DNA from: JAFTYO01 sp045611785
GTDB taxonomy: Bacteria; Pseudomonadota; Alphaproteobacteria; RF32; CAG-239
Assembly (NCBI GenBank): GCA_045611785.1
Contig: JAZKXV010000006.1
Coordinates: forward strand, 8,329-72,328
Direction: 5' to 3'
DNA length: 64,000 nucleotides
Part shown: positions 1 to 8,199 of the stretch, piece after piece
Numbering within the stretch: position 1 is the stretch's first letter
Layout of the letters: each line of letters starts with the position of its first letter
Made by a program: the position numbers and the translations under genes
The notes under the pieces: generated by a model
The model's database searches: none
What the model saw: only the letters and a program-made list of their open reading frames with translations
What the model was told of the DNA's origin: nothing

Positions 1-32
1 ACAAAAACGCCTTCAAACCCCTTTTTAATAAA

Positions 33-108
<76 letters not shown>

Positions 109-170
109 ATCGATAACGAGCAATTTATAATGTAAAAAAATGATAATGTCCAGCATAATTTTTGATTTTT

Positions 171-491
171 TTAATTTTTTTTATTTATATCCATTAAAAA
201 TATTAGGTCGTTTAATGATAAGTCTTTGTAATTGTTTGCAAAAGTTGTTCCGTTTTCTTTGATTATTTTTTTTAATATTTCTTGTTTTTGTGGTGGATAT
301 TCATCTAAATTGATTATTATTGGCGCAGATTTTCCGTTTAATACATCTGCTTCATGTTCTAAAGCTTCCAGTTGCAGAAGTTGTTTGTGAAATAGAGGGG
401 ACATATAATATGAATCGTTTCCTATGTTTTGGCATAAGATTTTATCTTTTAATATTAAGATTTCTTTTTTTATTTCATCTAATGTTTTCAT
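171..491 (-). CDS. Small hypothetical protein next to phage-type repressor
   Basis: This 106-residue acidic, mostly helical protein is not a family I recognise. It has no signal peptide or membrane segment, and the N-terminal half looks like a helical hairpin. The ATG is preceded by AAAGGATAGGAAAG, a reasonable ribosome binding site. It lies just beyond the terminator of the S24-type repressor, on the same strand. Its predicted promoter overlaps the same TATTAATA octamer that sits in the promoters of the repressor and terminase genes, so it probably belongs to the same phage-derived regulon. An accessory or antirepressor-like role is possible but is only a guess from position. Confidence 0.6.
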   Translation of the reverse strand: MKTLDEIKKEILILKDKILCQNIGNDSYYMSPLFHKQLLQLEALEHEADVLNGKSAPIIINLDEYPPQKQEILKKIIKENGTTFANNYKDLSLNDLIFLMDINKKN

Positions 492-511
492 CTTTCCTAT
501 CCTTTGTATTA

Positions 512-540
512 ATATTAATATATATTATGAAATATATCAA
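512..540 (-). promoter_or_regulatory. Predicted promoter of the 106-residue gene with overlapping octamer
   Basis: Read on the minus strand, TTGATA (535-540) and TAATAT (512-517) are 17 bp apart, a good sigma-70 layout. The octamer TATTAATA occurs at 513-520, over the -10 box, and again at 507-514. A related ATTAATA lies at 542-548 next to the -35 box. Binding of the neighbouring repressor here is an inference. Confidence 0.5.
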
Positions 541-558
541 GATTAATATACGAGAGAC

Positions 559-602
559 AAAAAACAAGCTTCATCTCGAGCGTTTGCAAGAGTGAAGCTT
601 GT
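559..602 (-). terminator. Rho-independent terminator of the repressor gene
   Basis: A perfect 10-bp inverted repeat (ACAAGCTTCA / TGAAGCTTGT, 564-573 and 593-602) is followed on the minus strand by a six-base T run (559-564). It lies 21 bp past the repressor stop codon and separates that gene from the 106-residue gene. Confidence 0.85.
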
Positions 603-622
603 GGATAAATCAGAACTAAAGA

Positions 623-1327
623 TTAAACTCTGTGAAGTATATACAAGAGTTTTCCAAGCACATTAATAGATGATTTGTTTTTAGTTGTGTATGGTTTATA
701 TTGCGGATTATCGCTGTTTATTTCTATGGTTCCGTCAATAGGAGATGTTTGAACTCTTCTTATGCAGATATCTCTTCCTATGCTAAAAAGGTATAAACCA
801 TCTGATTCCGGATGCTTATAAGAGCTGTCAAACCAAACATAATCTCCTGAAGCAACGCAAGGAGACATTGAGTCGTCTGTTATTTTTACAATTTTAACTG
901 AGCCATTTGCTTCTATTTCCAAGTCATTAAAAATGTTGTTGCTTAAAAGTTGTTGGCCTATGGTGTTATCCAAGAAATTAACACCATCACATGATTTTGA
1001 GTTTATAACGTCAATTGACATCAAACCAGCATCTTTGGAATGATTAGATTTTATATAATCTGAAATTACATCTAAATTGATATCTGTGGAGCCTAGTGTT
1101 TTTGAGGCAAGAACTTCATCGTCCATAATTTCGGCATCGTCAACGCCCAAAACTTTTGCTAAACGCATGCGGTCTATTTCTTTTAAGCGACGAGGGTATC
1201 CGTATTTTACATATTGTTGTAAATATGAATCTTTTCTTCCGATTTTTAACGATGTGTCGCGATAGTTAAGGCCTTTTTCGTTAATTAACTTATCGATTTT
1301 TTTTCTAATTTCTTCGATGTTTGCCAT
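623..1327 (-). CDS. Phage CI-like repressor, HTH plus S24 peptidase-like domain
   Basis: This is a 234-residue two-domain repressor. Residues 1-65 form a helix-turn-helix-like DNA-binding region (LNYRDTSLKIGRKDSYLQQY). Residues 145-234 match the LexA/CI S24 fold, with the serine motif DDSMSPCVASGDYVWFD. The position of the catalytic lysine in LexA-type proteins (VKRL) reads IRRV here, so self-cleavage is probably lost or altered. AAAAAGGAG precedes the ATG. The gene is divergent from terminase genes across a 136-bp region that holds two facing promoters, each containing the octamer TATTAATA, the expected layout of a CI-type switch. Fold assignment is firm; operator identity and the loss of cleavage are inferred. 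Confidence 0.87.
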   Translation of the reverse strand: MANIEEIRKKIDKLINEKGLNYRDTSLKIGRKDSYLQQYVKYGYPRRLKEIDRMRLAKVLGVDDAEIMDDEVLASKTLGSTDINLDVISDYIKSNHSKDAGLMSIDVINSKSCDGVNFLDNTIGQQLLSNNIFNDLEIEANGSVKIVKITDDSMSPCVASGDYVWFDSSYKHPESDGLYLFSIGRDICIRRVQTSPIDGTIEINSDNPQYKPYTTKNKSSINVLGKLLYILHRV

Positions 1328-1352
1328 GATGTGCTCCTTTTTGGTATTTGGA

Positions 1353-1425
1353 ATAATATATTAATAATAATAGTTGTGCAAATATTATTTTTAATATTGA
1401 CTTTATGAATATTAATATACATATT
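1353..1425. promoter_or_regulatory. Divergent promoter/operator between repressor and terminase genes
   Basis: The minus-strand promoter for the repressor is TTGCAC (1376-1381), a 17-bp spacer and TATTAT (1353-1358). The plus-strand promoter for the terminase genes is TTGACT (1397-1402), a 17-bp spacer and CATATT (1420-1425). The octamer TATTAATA lies in each spacer, at 1359-1366 and 1410-1417, next to or near the -10 boxes. These are the best operator candidates for the S24-type repressor. Confidence 0.6.
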
Positions 1426-1463
1426 TTTCTTGTATTAAAATTAATATCAAAACGGGAGGTGCT

Positions 1464-1859
1464 ATGCAAAGAGTTAATAATACGGAAGATATCGAGTTTG
1501 AAATAAGAAAAGCTCTCACAATTTTAAAATCGATGCCGAGAGTCGGTCCGGAACAGGTCAGGTCGCACTGGCCTAAATATATTAATGATGACGTGGAGCA
1601 AATTTTTAGTTCCAGATTAAGATATTACAAGCCTCTTCCTGAAGAAATTGATGATATGGATGAGGTTTTGGAAGAGTGGCTTAAATGTATTGAGTATGAT
1701 GAGCGTAACTTGGTAATTATGCGAAATTCAGGACTGAGTTGGAAACAAATTGTTGTTAAATGCAATTATTCTCGAAGCCACTTGTATGCAAAATATATAA
1801 AAAGTTTGCAAAAAATTTTGGCATATGTTTTAGAAAAGCAATCAGGTAAACAAAGGTGA
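1464..1859 (+). CDS. DUF6362-like protein, probable small terminase subunit
   Basis: This 131-residue protein has a helical N-terminal half and a C-terminal helix-turn-helix (LVIMRNSGLSWKQIVVKCN, then a recognition-like helix around YSRSHLYAKYIKSL). That pattern is seen in phage DUF6362-type proteins found just upstream of large terminases, so a DNA-recognising small terminase subunit is likely. GGGAGGTGCT precedes the ATG. The stop codon is 1 bp before the next gene, so the two are translated together. Expression should be controlled by the divergent repressor. The family call rests on recall of the pattern and on position. Confidence 0.65.
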   Translation: MQRVNNTEDIEFEIRKALTILKSMPRVGPEQVRSHWPKYINDDVEQIFSSRLRYYKPLPEEIDDMDEVLEEWLKCIEYDERNLVIMRNSGLSWKQIVVKCNYSRSHLYAKYIKSLQKILAYVLEKQSGKQR

Positions 1860-1860
1860 T

Positions 1861-3168
1861 ATGATGATTTTTTATAAAAAATATTTGCCTTTATTGCATA
1901 TGGATAATGGAAAGTATGATACATTTGCGCTCACCGGTGGCAGAGGCTCTCTAAAAACGGGGCATGTGTGTCGGGCAGTATTGTGTCAGATGTTAAAATC
2001 AAAAAAAAGAGTGGCAGTGTTCAGAGAAACAAAAATTTCTACGGAAGAAAGTTTGTATGTCGAATTTAAAGAGCTAATAAATACTGAGTTTAGGGGGAGG
2101 GGATTTGAATATACTAAAAATAAAATTATGAACTTGAAAACGGATTCAGAGTTGTTTTTTATGGGGCTACAAGATAAAAATCAAAATTCTCGAGAAAGTA
2201 TTAAAGGGTTGGCTCAAGTGGATATTTTGATTGTTGATGAAGCTCAAATGATAAGTAAAGGAGTTTGGCAAATTTTGCTTAAAACAATTAGGAAAAAAGG
2301 AGTAATTCTTATTGTGGTGTATAATCGTATTAATAGCGAATTGCCTGTGGAAAATGCGCTTTTTCTTGATTATGAAAATATGAAAGCTCCTACAAAAACA
2401 TATTTTACCGAAGTGAACTATCCTGAAATTAAACACTTGGATATACTTTCTGATAAGTTTATTGAATATGCCGAGTTGATTAAAAAAAATAAACCGGAAG
2501 AATATCAAAAAGATTATCTTAATAAGTCAGATGTTTCAGATGCTGCAAAAGTTGTAAAATATTGGTCATCGGAAAATGTTAATAGTAGCATAAGATATTG
2601 TGAAGACTTAGATATTTATTGGAGCTTGGATTTTAACGTAAATCCGTTTATGTCAACGCTTGCTCATTATGATGGTAAAAAGTTTTTTGTGTTTGATGAG
2701 CTGGTGCTAAATAATGTGATAACTCAAGATGCAGTTGATGAGTTTGTGCGACGATATCCGTTGGAAAATGTTAAAGGGCTTATTCATATATGTGGAGATG
2801 CTTCCGGAAAATATCGTAAAACACAAAGCAGATATTCTGATTATGCAATAATTGTAAACACATTAGCAAAAGCAGGATATCGCTATGAGCTTAATCTGAG
2901 ATCTTTTAATCCGTCTATTTTGGCTCGGATTAACGCTTTTAATAATCAAGTTTATACAGATAGCGGCGAACGTAATATTTTGGTGCACCCAAAGTGTAAG
3001 TGGCTAATTTATAATATGAAGTATTTAAAATTTAAAGAAGGTACAAGCCTTATAGATGAGGCAACTCCTTCTCAAATTGCTGCTGATAATGATAAATTAT
3101 ATCTGGGTCATATATTTGATGCGGTCAGTTATATGGTCGAGTTTTTCAAACCAGTAACACTAAAATAA
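1861..3168 (+). CDS. terL: Phage terminase large subunit (PBSX/TerL type)
   Basis: At 435 residues this is a full-length packaging motor protein. The ATPase domain has a Walker A-like GGRGSLKTG near residue 27 and a Walker B LIVDEAQM near residue 125. The C-terminal RNase H-like nuclease keeps three acidic motifs: SLDFNVNP, CGDASGKY and GHIFDAVSYM. TerL normally translocates DNA into a phage prohead and cuts it. Here no portal, capsid or tail gene follows, and the next gene encodes a small membrane protein. The ORF is intact with no frameshift, which suggests recent acquisition or selection for a retained role. It starts at ATG 1861 or at the adjacent ATG at 1864 after AAAGG. Confidence 0.87.
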   Translation: MMIFYKKYLPLLHMDNGKYDTFALTGGRGSLKTGHVCRAVLCQMLKSKKRVAVFRETKISTEESLYVEFKELINTEFRGRGFEYTKNKIMNLKTDSELFFMGLQDKNQNSRESIKGLAQVDILIVDEAQMISKGVWQILLKTIRKKGVILIVVYNRINSELPVENALFLDYENMKAPTKTYFTEVNYPEIKHLDILSDKFIEYAELIKKNKPEEYQKDYLNKSDVSDAAKVVKYWSSENVNSSIRYCEDLDIYWSLDFNVNPFMSTLAHYDGKKFFVFDELVLNNVITQDAVDEFVRRYPLENVKGLIHICGDASGKYRKTQSRYSDYAIIVNTLAKAGYRYELNLRSFNPSILARINAFNNQVYTDSGERNILVHPKCKWLIYNMKYLKFKEGTSLIDEATPSQIAADNDKLYLGHIFDAVSYMVEFFKPVTLK

Positions 3169-3243
3169 TTTTAATTTCAGATTGAAAATGTAAAAAACAG
3201 GCATAATTAAAAATTGTAATTTTATTTTTAAGGGAGGAATGAA

Positions 3244-3582
3244 ATGCAAGGGTTTTATTATATTACGGCTGCAATGGTTTTGGTGCTTGGCGGATTAGGT
3301 ATATATTCATCTCAGGCCGGAACTAAGGTGGTGTCAGAGCCTGAAGGTGTAATTGTTATGGAAGAGGTTGTCTATACTGTTTCTCCAAAACGTCAAAATC
3401 AGCCTACAAAAGCTACGGATATTAATGCTATGAAAAATAATAATTCAAAAGGAGGATTTATGCCACTGCCGGAAGACAAAGGTGTTGAGGTGGCGCCAGT
3501 GCCTGAAGAGAATCCAAAATTAGAAAGCGCTCCTGAAGAAAATGTATCTGTAGAGGAAAAGGTTATGGAAACTATGGATTAA
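3244..3582 (+). CDS. Small membrane-anchored or exported protein
   Basis: This 112-residue protein has one N-terminal hydrophobic segment (ITAAMVLVLGGLGIY) followed by a polar tail rich in proline and glutamate with no clear fold. The tail (PLPEDKGVEVAPVPEENP and onwards) looks disordered and could reach through the periplasm. GGGAGGAATGAA precedes the ATG. It lies 75 bp after terL and is followed by a terminator, so it may be read through from the terminase promoter or have its own. No family is recognised. Confidence 0.6.
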   Translation: MQGFYYITAAMVLVLGGLGIYSSQAGTKVVSEPEGVIVMEEVVYTVSPKRQNQPTKATDINAMKNNNSKGGFMPLPEDKGVEVAPVPEENPKLESAPEENVSVEEKVMETMD

Positions 3583-3617
3583 CGACGCTTGAATCTTAAT
3601 TTTATTTGAATGTGTAT

Positions 3618-3652
3618 AAAATGGAGTAAGACTTTGAGTTTTACTCCATTTT
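3618..3652 (+). terminator. Terminator after the small membrane protein
   Basis: A perfect 12-bp inverted repeat, AAAATGGAGTAA and TTACTCCATTTT, has an 11-nt loop and ends in T residues. The A/T flanks make it potentially bidirectional. Confidence 0.75.
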
Positions 3653-3704
3653 ACTATAATCTAGCGCAAGTTAATTATAAATAAATGAGGTTAAATGATT
3701 TAAT

Positions 3705-4856
3705 ATGAGTAATAAAAAAGATAAAAAGCCTGTTGTTTTGCAAGTTTTACCTGAGCTTAATCAAGGTGGAGTTGAACTTGGTACTATTGAGATTGCAACA
3801 GAATTGCAAAAACAAGGTATAAAAAATTTTGTGGCTTCTGCCGGTGGTCGTATGGCTTATCATTTGGAAAAAGCAAAAATTGAACACTTTACATTACCTT
3901 TGAAAACAAAAAATCCGTTCAAATTATGGCTTAACTATCGTCGTTTAGTTAAAATTATTAAAGAAAACGGCGTTAATATTGTTCATGCTCGTTCCAGAGC
4001 TCCAGCATGGAGCGCATACTGGGCTGCTAAAAAAACAGGTGCTAAATATTTAACCACATTTCATGGTACATATGGTTTAGGCCCTAAAGGAATTAAAAAG
4101 GTTTATAATAAAGTAATGACATATGGCGATTTAGTTATTGCAATATCAAATCATATAAAACAACACATTTTGAAACACTATAAATGCGATGAAAGCAAAA
4201 TAAGATTGATTCATCGTTGTGTTAATATGGAAAACTTTGATGTAAATAATATCAGTGCAGAAAGAATGATTAAAATTATGGAAGAAAATCATTTGCCTGA
4301 AGATAAGCCGATTATTTTGCTCGTTGGTCGCTTAACTCGTTGGAAAGGTCAAAAGCTTTTGATTGAAGCTTTAGATAAAATTAAAGATAAAGATTTCTTC
4401 TGCGTATTTGTTGGCGATGATCAAGGTCGTACATATTATACTCAAGAATTAAAAGATGCTATCGTTGCAAAAGGCATGGAAGGTCGTTTTTCTTTTATAA
4501 GACATTTAACAGATATTCCTGCAATGATGATGATGTCAGATGTCGTTGTATCTGCTTCTATTGAGCCTGAAGCTTTTGGTCGTATTGCTGCTGAAGGTGA
4601 AGCAATGGGTAGAATTGTTGTCGCATCAAATATCGGAGGCTCTTTAGAAAATCTGGTAGATGGAAAAACAGGAAAACATTTTATATCAGGAGATGCTGAT
4701 TCGTTAGCTGAAGCATTAACTTGGGCATTAAATCTTTCAACTCAAGAACGTGAAGAAATTGGTGCTGCTGCAATAGAATATGTTAAGAATAATTTTACAA
4801 AACAAATTATGTGTGAAAAAACTATTGCAGTTTATAATGAATTGGTTAATATGTAA
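3705..4856 (+). CDS. Family 4 glycosyltransferase
   Basis: This 383-residue GT-B protein probably transfers a sugar from a nucleotide donor to an envelope lipid or polysaccharide at the cytoplasmic face. The N-terminal Rossmann half holds the acceptor-side glycine motif ELNQGGVE near residue 17. The C-terminal half has LVGRLTRWKGQ and the GT4 E-x7-E signature in EAFGRIAAE, followed by GEAMGRIVVASNIGG. Length is normal for the family. A GAGG lies 14 bp before the ATG, so the ribosome site is weak; no better in-frame start was found. It sits 42 bp before thrS. The acceptor cannot be told from sequence. Confidence 0.85.
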   Translation: MSNKKDKKPVVLQVLPELNQGGVELGTIEIATELQKQGIKNFVASAGGRMAYHLEKAKIEHFTLPLKTKNPFKLWLNYRRLVKIIKENGVNIVHARSRAPAWSAYWAAKKTGAKYLTTFHGTYGLGPKGIKKVYNKVMTYGDLVIAISNHIKQHILKHYKCDESKIRLIHRCVNMENFDVNNISAERMIKIMEENHLPEDKPIILLVGRLTRWKGQKLLIEALDKIKDKDFFCVFVGDDQGRTYYTQELKDAIVAKGMEGRFSFIRHLTDIPAMMMMSDVVVSASIEPEAFGRIAAEGEAMGRIVVASNIGGSLENLVDGKTGKHFISGDADSLAEALTWALNLSTQEREEIGAAAIEYVKNNFTKQIMCEKTIAVYNELVNM

Positions 4857-4898
4857 AAGTTACAAAAAAATTTAACAATTAATAAAAAGGAAAAAATA

Positions 4899-6830
4899 AT
4901 GGTAAAAATTACGTTGCCAGATGGCAGTGTGCTTGATATGGCTGACAATATCTGTGGTTATGATGTTGCAGCTAAAATAAGTCAGGGGCTGGCTAAAGCA
5001 GCTCTAGCGGTTAAAGTTAATGATGTGTTACAAGATTTGACAACACCTATCACTACAGATTCAACCGTTACCATTATTACAACCAAAGATAAAGAAGGTT
5101 TACACATATTACGTCACTCTGCATCACACATTATGGCAGAGGCAGTTAAAGAATTGTGGCCTGATGTACAAGTTACAATCGGCCCTGCTATTGAAAACGG
5201 TTTCTATTATGACTTTGCTCGTAAGGAACCTTTTACAGTTCAAGATTTTGAAAAAATCGAAGAAAAAATGCGTGAAATTGTAAAAAGAGATGAAAAAGTT
5301 GAACGTATTGTTTTAGAACGCAATGAAGCTATTAAGTTCTTTGAAAATATCGGTGAACATTATAAAGCGGAAATAATTAATGATTTACCTGAAAATGAAA
5401 TTATATCTCTTTATAAACAAGGTGACTTTACAGATTTGTGCAGAGGTCCTCATGTTCCGTCAACAGGTAAAGTTGGCGATGCTTTCAAGTTAATGAAAGT
5501 TGCTGGTGCATATTGGCGCGGTAATTCTGAAAATGAAATGTTGCAGCGTATTTACGCAACGGCATGGGCAGATAAGAAAGATTTGAAAGCATATTTGGAT
5601 ATGCTGGAAGAAGCTGCAAAACGTGACCATCGTAAGTTGGGTAAAGAAATGGATTTGTTCCATTTTGAACCGGAATATGCCCCGGGTGCTGTTTTTTGGC
5701 ATGATAAAGGATATCGCATTTATCGCAGATTGATTGAATATATGCGTAATCGCCAAGAAAATAATGGCTACACCGAAATTTCAACTCCGCGTGTAATGGA
5801 TAGATGTTTGTGGGAAACTTCAGGCCACTGGGATAAATATGGTGCACATAATTATTCCGGCCAAACAGAAGATAAAAAATGGTTCTGCATTAAACCTATG
5901 AATTGCCCTGGCGGCTTGTTGGTTTATAAACAAGGTATAAAATCATATAGAGATTTACCGCTCAGAATTGCAGAATTTGGTAAAGTAAACCGTTATGAAG
6001 CATCAGGCGCATTAATGGGATTGATGCGTGTGCGTGAATTTACACAAGATGATGCTCATATCTTTTGTACCCCGGAACAAATGGAAGAAGAATGCATTAA
6101 CACCTTAAAGCTTATCTTGAACATTTATAAAGATTTTGGTTTTGAAGAAGTTAAAATTTATCTTTCAACCAGACCAGACAGTGTATATCGTATCGGTTCT
6201 GATGAAATTTGGGATTTATGTGAAAATGCGTTGGCAAATGCTTTATCTTCACATGGTTATAATTTTGAAATTAATCCTGGAGAAGGTGCTTTTTACGGTC
6301 CTAAATTAGAATTTATCTTAAAAGATGCTATTGGACGTGAATGGCAATGTGGTACTATCCAAGTTGATATGAATTTGCCTGAACGTTTTGATATCTCTTA
6401 TATCGGTGAAGATGGTGAAAAACATCGTCCTGTAATGTTACACCGCGCATTATTTGGTTCAATTGAACGATTCTTAGGTATTTTAATTGAACACCATGCC
6501 GGTAAACTTCCATTATGGTTATCTCCGGAACAAGTTGTTGTTGCTCCGATTGTAAGTGAGTTTGATGGTTATGCAAATGAGGTCGTTGGCGTTTTAAGAA
6601 AACGTGGTCTAAATGCAAAATCTGATTTGCGTAATGAAAAAATTAATTACAAGGTAAGAGAGCATTCGCTTGCAAAAATACCGGTGATTGCTGTTGTAGG
6701 TGCTAAAGAACAAGAAAACAAAACTGTAACAGTTCGTCGTCTTGGCTCTGAAAAACAAGAAGTTATGTCACTTGATGATTTTGTAAATTCTTTAGTGCAA
6801 GAAGCAACAATGCCTCATTTAGGTGAATAA
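4899..6830 (+). CDS. thrS: Threonyl-tRNA synthetase
   Basis: This 643-residue class II enzyme charges tRNA-Thr. It has the full family layout: a TGS domain (about 1-62), a second editing domain with HSASHIMAEAV, the class II core, and a C-terminal anticodon-binding domain starting near VVVAPIV. Zinc-binding positions appear as the Cys in PMNCPGG, the His in DDAHIF and the His in MLHRALFGS. The ATG follows AAGGA. A rho-independent terminator follows directly. I see no T-box or leader control element in the short upstream gap. Confidence 0.97.
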   Translation: MVKITLPDGSVLDMADNICGYDVAAKISQGLAKAALAVKVNDVLQDLTTPITTDSTVTIITTKDKEGLHILRHSASHIMAEAVKELWPDVQVTIGPAIENGFYYDFARKEPFTVQDFEKIEEKMREIVKRDEKVERIVLERNEAIKFFENIGEHYKAEIINDLPENEIISLYKQGDFTDLCRGPHVPSTGKVGDAFKLMKVAGAYWRGNSENEMLQRIYATAWADKKDLKAYLDMLEEAAKRDHRKLGKEMDLFHFEPEYAPGAVFWHDKGYRIYRRLIEYMRNRQENNGYTEISTPRVMDRCLWETSGHWDKYGAHNYSGQTEDKKWFCIKPMNCPGGLLVYKQGIKSYRDLPLRIAEFGKVNRYEASGALMGLMRVREFTQDDAHIFCTPEQMEEECINTLKLILNIYKDFGFEEVKIYLSTRPDSVYRIGSDEIWDLCENALANALSSHGYNFEINPGEGAFYGPKLEFILKDAIGREWQCGTIQVDMNLPERFDISYIGEDGEKHRPVMLHRALFGSIERFLGILIEHHAGKLPLWLSPEQVVVAPIVSEFDGYANEVVGVLRKRGLNAKSDLRNEKINYKVREHSLAKIPVIAVVGAKEQENKTVTVRRLGSEKQEVMSLDDFVNSLVQEATMPHLGE

Positions 6831-6850
6831 TTTATTTAGTTTAAGGCTAT

Positions 6851-6878
6851 AAACCGTCGACATTGTCGGCGGTTTTTT
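6851..6878 (+). terminator. Terminator of thrS
   Basis: AACCGTCGAC pairs with GTCGGCGGTT with one G-T pair, and a run of T follows. It starts 21 bp after the thrS stop. Confidence 0.85.
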
Positions 6879-7018
6879 ATTGTGTTCGGAAAACACCCAG
6901 CTAGTCCAAGTGGTACTTTGGGAAGATGAATTTATAGAAATATGACAAAAAGCTTGACATATTCTAAATGCTGTATTACTTTCAAATAACCTTTTTATAA
7001 TTTAAAAATTATACATAT

Positions 7019-7561
7019 ATGAACTTATCGTTGACACAGACGTATGTAGCGAAGAAAGTAGCTGCGCGTTATCCGGAACTTAATTTTGCTCGCGAAACAA
7101 TGGCAAAAACAGATTACCAGTCTATGGTATTGAGTATTAAAGCTCAGGATATCTCCCCAGATGTCTTATCATCAATTAAATCGGTGCTAGTGAAACGCTT
7201 TGATTTGAAAGAACATCAAATGCTTTTCAGAAATCCAAACCTTAAGCAGTGGGTGGTTGATGTGTTAGGTGTTTACACCAGCGAGGATATCTTGACATTC
7301 TTCTCTCAGCGAAGCGGCGTATCTAAGGAAAGGATTGCGTCGGCTACGATTGGCGACAACTTGTTGGATAGGAACTTTCTGATTTTTTTGGTTGAACACC
7401 TTGAAAGTATTACAGGCAAGTTCTTATGTAATGACAATGACATTTTGCATCCTCTGATGTATTTGGGCGACGATACCCGTTACACAGAGTTGTGCAGTTT
7501 CTTTAGCCACTCGGGTTCTCCTGAGATTGAGCTTAAAAAGAAAGATTCTGGAGTTTTATAA
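7019..7561 (+). CDS. Orphan protein of unknown function
   Basis: This 180-residue soluble protein has no recognised family, signal peptide or membrane segment. It looks mostly alpha-helical. No Shine-Dalgarno sequence precedes the ATG, and TATAAT at 6996-7001 would give a very short leader. Codon choice is richer in G and C than in the neighbours (for example GCG CGT TAT CCG near the start), hinting at transfer or at a different expression class. It stands alone between two terminators. The clean ORF and its own terminator argue that it is a real gene. Confidence 0.65.
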   Translation: MNLSLTQTYVAKKVAARYPELNFARETMAKTDYQSMVLSIKAQDISPDVLSSIKSVLVKRFDLKEHQMLFRNPNLKQWVVDVLGVYTSEDILTFFSQRSGVSKERIASATIGDNLLDRNFLIFLVEHLESITGKFLCNDNDILHPLMYLGDDTRYTELCSFFSHSGSPEIELKKKDSGVL

Positions 7562-7568
7562 AATTTTA

Positions 7569-7597
7569 GGGGAGCTTTTGGCTCCCCCGTTTTTTTT
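7569..7597 (+). terminator. Terminator of the orphan gene
   Basis: GGGGAGC and GCTCCCC form a strong GC stem with a short loop, followed by CG and a long T run. It ends just before the convergent pgpA stop codon. Confidence 0.9.
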
Positions 7598-7610
7598 ATT
7601 TGTAATAAGG

Positions 7611-8093
7611 TTATATTCTGCTAGTTATGAGCATTAAGATAATCGTTGCAAAAAGGCCTGCAAAAACATCATCGAGCATTACGCCCCAATAGTTTTTGAT
7701 TTTTGTATCTGCCCATTTAACCGGTCCCATTTTAATGATGTCAAAGAATCTGAATAAGCCAAAACCTAATACATAAATAACTAAGGCTTTAACACTTAAA
7801 TTGTTTTGCAAGTAGTTTGCAACTAAAGCGAAAGACATTAATTGACCGGCAGTTTCATCAATTACAACTTTTGATGGATCTTTTTCTTCGGAATTTTTGG
7901 TAAGTTGGTTTGTAGCCCATGCACCAATGAAAAAAGAAATGACAGCAGCATATAATATACCTGTGCGGCCAAAAAAGTATGCCATTATAAAAGCTAATGG
8001 TAATGTAGCCAAAGAACCCGCTGTTCCAGGGGCTTTAGGTGATAATCCGGCACCGAAAAATGTTGCAAAGATTAGTGCTAATTTGTTAGTCAT
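7611..8093 (-). CDS. pgpA: Phosphatidylglycerophosphatase A
   Basis: This 160-residue inner-membrane enzyme removes phosphate from phosphatidylglycerophosphate to give phosphatidylglycerol. Family signatures are visible: PKAPGTAGSLATLP near the N-terminus, VVIDETAGQ, FRFFDIIKMGPVKWAD and GVMLDDVFAG. About four membrane helices are predicted. A longer reading starts at 8108, but AAAGG lies 7 bp before the ATG at 8093 (MTNKLALIF), which fits better. It is convergent with the orphan gene and divergent from mtaB. Confidence 0.93.
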   Translation of the reverse strand: MTNKLALIFATFFGAGLSPKAPGTAGSLATLPLAFIMAYFFGRTGILYAAVISFFIGAWATNQLTKNSEEKDPSKVVIDETAGQLMSFALVANYLQNNLSVKALVIYVLGFGLFRFFDIIKMGPVKWADTKIKNYWGVMLDDVFAGLFATIILMLITSRI

Positions 8094-8199
8094 AATTAAA
8101 CCTTTCAAAAAAATTAAACTTTGCCTGATTATAAAAGCATAAAATTAAATTGCAAACATAATTTTTTATCTTTATATTATCTATTAATAAGGAGAAAAA

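Noticed and set aside
320..595. Plus-strand open frame opposite the 106-residue gene
   Set aside because: It crosses a terminator hairpin, has no ribosome site, and its product is a low-complexity hydrophobic chain.
1464..3168. Terminase genes as a normal alphaproteobacterial gene transfer agent cluster
   Set aside because: A GTA cluster would continue with portal, protease and capsid genes, which are missing. It is kept only as one option in the finding.
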